NCBI RefSeq assembly: GCF_026017845.1
Contig: NZ_CP100416.1
Span: forward strand, 3,145,231-3,199,861
Source of the DNA: Amycolatopsis mediterranei
GTDB taxonomy: Bacteria; Actinomycetota; Actinomycetes; Mycobacteriales; Pseudonocardiaceae
Direction of reading: 5' to 3'
Length of the DNA stretch: 54,631 nucleotides
Part shown: positions 51,030 through 54,631 of the stretch, in pieces
How the letters are laid out: the number at the start of each line of letters is the position of its first letter
Numbering within the stretch: the first letter of the stretch is position 1
The notes under the pieces: model-generated
Database searches by the model: none
Told to the model about the DNA's origin: nothing
The model's input: the letters and a program-made list of their open reading frames with translations, nothing else
Made by a program: the position numbers and the translations under genes

Positions 51030-52121
51030 CTAGCTCGGTTCGACCCGGACGCAAGCGCTTTCGCCGTCGCTCAAGAAGCCGGCCAACCCGCTGCCCTCGG
51101 CCGCGACCTCGGCCCGTTCCGCCCCGGTCAACCGCCGCAGCGGCCGGACCACGACCGCGTCGTCCTCGGTCGTCCACGTCGCCGCAACGCGGCCGTCGAC
51201 CAGGACCACCCGCTCGCCCGCGACCGAGAGCCCGCGGTGGGCGTCGTCGATGATGCGGGAGCGGTCGTCGTAGCCGAGGATCGCGTTGTCGAACGCCGGC
51301 AGGAACCGGACCGGTGCCGGGGTGCCCGGGTCGGGCTGGGGTGCCCCGGGCAGGTCGAGCAGCTCGCGTCCCCGCTCGTCGCGGAAGACCACCAGTTCCT
51401 CGCGCACCGCCTTCACCGCGGCGGGCAGGCCGGCCAGGCCCGACCACGCGCGCAGGTCCGCCGTCGCCGCCGGGCCGAACGCCGCGAGGTAGCGCCGGAC
51501 CAGCGTCCGCCCGACGCCGTCGTCCGGGTCGAGCGGGTCGGCTTCGCGGCCGAGCCACGCGGCCAGCGGCAGGTTCCGCACGCCCGCCTTGGTGCGCCAC
51601 AGCCCGCGCGGCGGCAGCTGCGTCGACGGGATCAGCGCGGCGATCAGCAGCTCGCCGAGCGGGCGCGGGCCCGGCGCGGGCCACCGGTCGGCGACCGCCC
51701 GCGCGAGTTCGCCCATCGAGCGGGGCTCGCCGTCGGCCAGCACCGCCCGGCCCGCCGCCGCGAGCTCGGCGAAGTCGACGCCCTCGAGTTCGGCGCGGTA
51801 GGTGCCGACGACCCGCTGTCGCAGCATGGCGTCGAACCGGCTCCGCCACGCCAGGACGTCGTCGGCGGGCAGCAGGTGGACGGTGCGGCGCATGAGGTGC
51901 GTCCGCACGACGCGCCGCCCGGTCAGCAGGGCGTCCAGTGCGGCCGGGTCGAACGCGCGCAGCCGCGACCACAGGCCGGTGAACGGTTCCTGCGGCTCCT
52001 GCGCCTGCAGGCCGCCAAGGTGGGCGACGGCGTCGAGCACGGGCAGGCCGGCCCGCTCGAGCAGCAGCTGCCGGGCGAGGGTGGCGCGGTTGAGGGCTCG
52101 CGCGTCGAGGACGGTGTGCAC
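51030..52121 (-). CDS. AlkZ-like winged-helix DNA glycosylase (HTH_42)
   Basis: A 363-residue member of the HTH_42 superfamily. The N-terminal GLQAQEPQEPFTGLWSRL carries a QxQ motif (QAQ), the catalytic signature of AlkZ-like (AZL) glycosylases. AlkZ of Streptomyces unhooks azinomycin B interstrand crosslinks; the YcaQ branch has QxD instead. Further family features are VVRTHLMRRTVHLLPADD and FLPAFDNAILGYDDRSRII. It would remove bulky alkylated bases or crosslinks. Producers of DNA-alkylating antibiotics use it for self-resistance, but no biosynthesis genes are near. ATG at 52121; 39 bp downstream of a TetR gene on the same strand. Confidence 0.85.
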   Translation of the reverse strand: MHTVLDARALNRATLARQLLLERAGLPVLDAVAHLGGLQAQEPQEPFTGLWSRLRAFDPAALDALLTGRRVVRTHLMRRTVHLLPADDVLAWRSRFDAMLRQRVVGTYRAELEGVDFAELAAAGRAVLADGEPRSMGELARAVADRWPAPGPRPLGELLIAALIPSTQLPPRGLWRTKAGVRNLPLAAWLGREADPLDPDDGVGRTLVRRYLAAFGPAATADLRAWSGLAGLPAAVKAVREELVVFRDERGRELLDLPGAPQPDPGTPAPVRFLPAFDNAILGYDDRSRIIDDAHRGLSVAGERVVLVDGRVAATWTTEDDAVVVRPLRRLTGAERAEVAAEGSGLAGFLSDGESACVRVEPS

Positions 52122-52160
52122 GAGGCCACCGTGCCAGAGGTAGCGGTCAGGTTGTGTCCG

Positions 52161-52775
52161 CTACTCGGCGGGCACGCCGAGCATGCGCAGCACGAGCCCG
52201 CCGTACTCCTTGCCCAGCGCCGCGGGCGTCTGGCGGGCGCGCTCGCTGTACCAGCGGGCGACGTCGACACCGAGCGAAAGCACGGCCCGGGCGGCGACGT
52301 GCGGGTCGGACACGGTGAACACGCCGCTGTCCGCGCCCTCGGCGATGACCTCGCGCACGATCCGCTCGATCCGGCGCCGCAGCGCGGCGACCACCTCGAA
52401 CTCCTGCGCGGGCAGCGCCTGCAGCTCGTACTGGACGACCCGCGCGACGGTGTGGCGCCGCGCGTGCCACGCCACGAAGTCCTCGACGATCAGCCGGATC
52501 CGTTCGACGGGATCGGACTCCTTGGCGACGACGTTCTCGACCAGCGCGAGCGTCTGCTCGTGGCCGTAGCGGCTGATGGCGAACAGCAGCGCGGCCTTGG
52601 AGGGAAAGTGCACGTAGAGCGCGGCGGGCGACATCCCCGCGGCGCCGGCGATGTCCCGGGTGGTGGTGGCGTGGTAGCCGCGCTGGGCGAAGGCCTCCAC
52701 CCCGGCCAGCATGAGCCGCCGGGCGGTCTCCGGCTGCACGTCCGGCCAGAGTTCGGCCGACAGCGACATCGTCAT
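52161..52775 (-). CDS. TetR-family transcriptional regulator
   Basis: A 204-residue TetR: HTH TTTRDIAGAAGMSPAALYVHFPSK (about 33-56), followed by a helical ligand domain typical of acyl-CoA/lipid-linked TetRs (ARVVQYELQALPAQEFEVV). ATG at 52775 has GGGGAGG about 8 nt upstream; the frame is open to 52898. It lies downstream of the FabH-like gene (123 bp gap) with its own promoter/operator in the gap (52832-52848), and 39 bp before the AlkZ-like gene, which it may co-transcribe. Confidence 0.88.
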   Translation of the reverse strand: MTMSLSAELWPDVQPETARRLMLAGVEAFAQRGYHATTTRDIAGAAGMSPAALYVHFPSKAALLFAISRYGHEQTLALVENVVAKESDPVERIRLIVEDFVAWHARRHTVARVVQYELQALPAQEFEVVAALRRRIERIVREVIAEGADSGVFTVSDPHVAARAVLSLGVDVARWYSERARQTPAALGKEYGGLVLRMLGVPAE

Positions 52776-52831
52776 CCGGTGGTCCTCCCCGCTCGCCCGC
52801 GGCGGCCACGACGGCCGGCCCGGTCGTGCCC

Positions 52832-52848
52832 ATTGTAAGCGGGCGCTT
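52832..52848 (-). promoter_or_regulatory. -10 box and TetR-type palindrome before the TetR gene
   Basis: On the minus strand TACAAT (52837-52832) is a near-consensus -10, immediately preceded by the palindrome AAGCG-GG-CGCTT (52837-52848), which therefore sits between -35 and -10. It is well placed for autorepression. Confidence 0.65.
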
Positions 52849-52898
52849 GGCCGGGAAAGCCGGGGAGACGTCCCGGGCCTTCCCGGCACGGCCGTCAC

Positions 52899-53837
52899 TC
52901 ACGGGCAGGTGACGACCTGGCCGGCCCAGGAGAGCCCGCCGCCGAAGGCGAAGAGCAGCACCGGCTCACCGGACGGCAGCTCGCCGCGACCGACCATTTT
53001 GGACAGTGCGAGCGGGACGGAGGCCGCCGAGGTGTTCCCCGAATCGACCACGTCCTTGCCGATCGCCACGTCGTCGCGCAGATCGAGCCGGTCGGTCAGC
53101 GCCTCGACGATCCGCAGGTTGGCCTGGTGGGTGACGACTCCGGCGAGGTCCGTGGTGGCGATGCCCGCGCGGTGGCAGGCCTCGGCGGCGACCGCGGGCA
53201 GTTCCCGGGCGGCCCAGCGGAACACCGACTGGCCGTCTTGGGCGAACGCCGGCTGCCACGCGTCCACGAGCCGGACCAGGTGCCGGCGCGCGGGGTCGGA
53301 TCCCCAGACGACCGGGCCGAGCCCCGGCGTCTCGGCGGTGCTGAGGACGGCCGCGCCGGCGCCGTCGCCGAGCAGGACGCAGGTGCCGCGATCGGTCCAG
53401 TCGGTGACGTCCGACATCTTCTCGGCCCCGATGACCAGCGCGTGCCGGGCGGCTCCGGCCCGGATGGCGTGGTCCGCGGTGGCCAGTGCGGTGCAGAACC
53501 CCGCGCAGCCGTTGTTGAGGTCGAAACAGACCGGGGCGGGGATGCCCAGGCGCCCCGCGACCTGGGCGGCGATCGACGGGCAGCGGTCGATCGCACTGCA
53601 GGTGGCGACGATGACCATGCCGATTTCGCCGGGGTCCAGGCCGGCCGCGGCCAGCGCCTTCGCGGCGGCTTCGGTGGCCAGGTCGGCCACCGAGCCGTCG
53701 GCGATGTGCCGGGTGACGATGCCGGTGCGGCGGCGGATCCACTCGTCGGAGGTGTCGACCATGCCTTCCAGGTCGGCGTTGGTCAGCACGCGGGCGGGCT
53801 GGTGGTGGCCGAGCGCGGTCAGGCGGGAGCCGGGCAT
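52899..53837 (-). CDS. Beta-ketoacyl-ACP synthase III (FabH-type), stand-alone
   Basis: A 312-residue KAS III thiolase-fold enzyme. The catalytic triad is Cys in DLNNGCAGF (about C112), His in THQANLRI and Asn in DSGNTSAASVP, all present. DTSDEWIRRRTGIVTRHIA and the ending LLFAFGGGLSWAGQVV are canonical. FabH starts fatty acid synthesis; stand-alone copies with neighbouring TetR genes are often acyl-transfer or secondary-metabolism starters in actinomycetes. No acpP, fabF or fabD adjoins it. ATG at 53837 has GAGGAGG 4 nt upstream. It is divergent from a TetR gene with a palindrome between. Confidence 0.9.
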   Translation of the reverse strand: MPGSRLTALGHHQPARVLTNADLEGMVDTSDEWIRRRTGIVTRHIADGSVADLATEAAAKALAAAGLDPGEIGMVIVATCSAIDRCPSIAAQVAGRLGIPAPVCFDLNNGCAGFCTALATADHAIRAGAARHALVIGAEKMSDVTDWTDRGTCVLLGDGAGAAVLSTAETPGLGPVVWGSDPARRHLVRLVDAWQPAFAQDGQSVFRWAARELPAVAAEACHRAGIATTDLAGVVTHQANLRIVEALTDRLDLRDDVAIGKDVVDSGNTSAASVPLALSKMVGRGELPSGEPVLLFAFGGGLSWAGQVVTCP

Positions 53838-53866
53838 GCGTCCTCCTCGGAGCAGGGCGAAAATAG

Positions 53867-53891
53867 CGACCGATCGTTCGTAATCTATAGT
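53867..53891 (+). promoter_or_regulatory. Palindrome and -10 box between FabH-like and TetR genes
   Basis: CGACCGATCGTTCG (53867-53880) is a palindrome with one mismatched pair per half. TATAGT (53886-53891) ends 6 nt before the TetR ATG, a strong -10 of a leaderless gene. The palindrome would let the TetR control itself and the divergent FabH-like gene. Confidence 0.65.
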
Positions 53892-53897
53892 CTGCCC

Positions 53898-54491
53898 ATG
53901 AGTCCCCGGAAGTCCCTGGCCGAATCCCGGCTCACCCGGCAGCGCATCCTCGACGCCGGCCTGGTGATCGCGTCGGCGGAGGGGCTGGAGGGGCTGACGA
54001 TCGGGCGGCTCGCCGCCGAGCTGGGAATGAGCAAGGCGGGCGTGATCGGTCACTTCGGCACCAAGGAAGGGCTCCAGCTGGCCGTCATCGACGCCGCCAC
54101 CGCGATGTTCGTCCGCGAGGTACCCGAACGGGCGCGCGGGGTGGCGCGCGGCCTGCCGTACCTCCGCGCGGCGTGCGAAGCGTGGATTTCCTACCTGGAA
54201 CGCGAACTCCTGCCCGGCGGCTGCTTCTTCACCGCAGCCGCGGCCGAGTTCGACGGCCGCGAAGGACCGGTGCGCGAGGCCATCGCGCACGCTGACCAGC
54301 TCTGGCAGCGCGAGCTGCGGCTCAACATCCGGCGGGCGGTGAGCCTGGCGGAACTGCCGCCGCACACCGACATCGACCAGCTGCTCTACGAGATCGTCGC
54401 GATCATGCTGGCCCTCAACCACTTCCTGCAGCTGCACGGCGACCGTCGCGCGCCGGCTCGCGCGCGCCGGGCGCTGGAACGCCTGTGGTAG
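53898..54491 (+). CDS. TetR-family transcriptional regulator
   Basis: A 197-residue TetR. The HTH is LTIGRLAAELGMSKAGVIGHFGTKEGLQ (about residues 33-60), a style shared with AcrR-like repressors with a TetR_C (YcdC-type) ligand domain (CEAWISYLERELLPGGCFFTAAAAEF). ATG at 53898 follows TATAGT by 6 nt with no ribosome site: leaderless. Divergent from the FabH-like gene, which it probably represses. Intact at its 3' end despite lying next to the low-complexity contig end. Confidence 0.9.
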   Translation: MSPRKSLAESRLTRQRILDAGLVIASAEGLEGLTIGRLAAELGMSKAGVIGHFGTKEGLQLAVIDAATAMFVREVPERARGVARGLPYLRAACEAWISYLERELLPGGCFFTAAAAEFDGREGPVREAIAHADQLWQRELRLNIRRAVSLAELPPHTDIDQLLYEIVAIMLALNHFLQLHGDRRAPARARRALERLW

Positions 54492-54492
54492 C

Positions 54493-54508
54493 TGTCCCTT
54501 CCGGGACA
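54493..54508 (+). terminator. Hairpin after the last TetR gene
   Basis: TGTCCC-TTCC-GGGACA, a perfect 6-bp stem on a tetraloop, 2 bp after the stop codon. Confidence 0.7.
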
Positions 54509-54514
54509 CGGAGA

Positions 54515-54631
54515 GGGGGGGGGGGGGGGGGGGGGGGGGGGGCGGGGGCGGGGGGGGCCCGCGCCGGGCGGCCGCGGGGGCGCGGGGCAGCCGCGGCCGG
54601 GCCGCCGGCGGGCGGCGGCGGCGGCCCGCCG
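54515..54631. other. Poly-G run and G/C low-complexity contig end
   Basis: Twenty-eight consecutive G (54515-54542) are followed by nearly pure G/C sequence to the end, with no coding character. This looks like a sequencing or assembly artefact at a contig end. Confidence 0.8.

Overview
The window is high-GC actinomycete chromosome. Codon third positions are strongly G/C. The gene content is typical of the group: F420-dependent enzymes, an LCP cell-wall ligase, MurJ, a Vms1-like release factor, many TetR/MarR regulators and leaderless genes. The style of the intergenic repeats and the mix of P450, AlkZ-like glycosylase, chitinase and stand-alone ketoacyl synthase point to an Amycolatopsis-like Pseudonocardiaceae species; that genus is inferred, not proven. 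I saw no tRNA, rRNA, CRISPR array, insertion sequence or prophage. The last ~120 bases are a 28-base G run plus G/C low-complexity sequence and look like a contig-end artefact.

Layout, left to right. 1-168 is a 21-bp periodic repeat array. 0.5-6.3 kb: secreted S8 protease, VLRF1 peptidyl-tRNA hydrolase, ABC-F ATPase, small HTH protein. 6.2-13.1 kb: GT-C-type membrane protein, F420 oxidoreductase with divergent MarR, ABC exporter, beta-lactamase-type hydrolase, SIS protein. 13.3-19.8 kb: alpha/beta hydrolase carrying an in-frame palindromic insert, cyclopropane-synthase-like methyltransferase, LCP protein, GNAT, peroxiredoxin, a cloverleaf-shaped palindromic element, and a degenerate PAS-GGDEF-EAL protein. 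20-28.5 kb: P450, F420/FMN PPOX-type protein, Nudix, nrdA-nrdB, acetoacetate-decarboxylase-like and enoyl-CoA hydratase genes. 28.5-32.3 kb: a small membrane protein divergent from a 1094-residue NACHT-HEAT STAND protein. 32.4-42.2 kb: an eight-gene, tightly overlapped Atu-like acyl-CoA carboxylation operon ending in its own TetR. 42.3-47.8 kb: small Cys protein, MurJ, single-pass membrane protein, GH18 chitinase with a DasR-type box, active-looking diguanylate cyclase. 47.9-54.5 kb: lipoprotein, IPNS-like oxygenase and cytosine-deaminase-like gene with a divergent WYL regulator, AlkZ-like glycosylase, TetR, ketoacyl-ACP synthase III, TetR.

How the parts fit. VLRF1 and ABC-F form a translation-rescue pair. 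The RNR operon looks like class Ic (Phe at the radical-Tyr site, Glu as first metal ligand), with a pair of NrdR-like boxes 32 bp apart upstream. The Atu-like operon carries both subunits of a biotin-dependent acyl-CoA carboxylase, two acyl-CoA dehydrogenases, AtuA and an SDR, under a candidate palindromic operator. The NACHT-HEAT protein is the best candidate for a defence system. The most unusual non-coding signals are the cloverleaf palindrome at 17804-17883, the 3 x 21-bp hairpin terminator at 10989-11128 that shares its unit with the left-edge array, and the palindromic insert inside a hydrolase gene at 13461-13508. Several genes share a TANNNT box 6-7 nt before the start codon, indicating leaderless transcripts.
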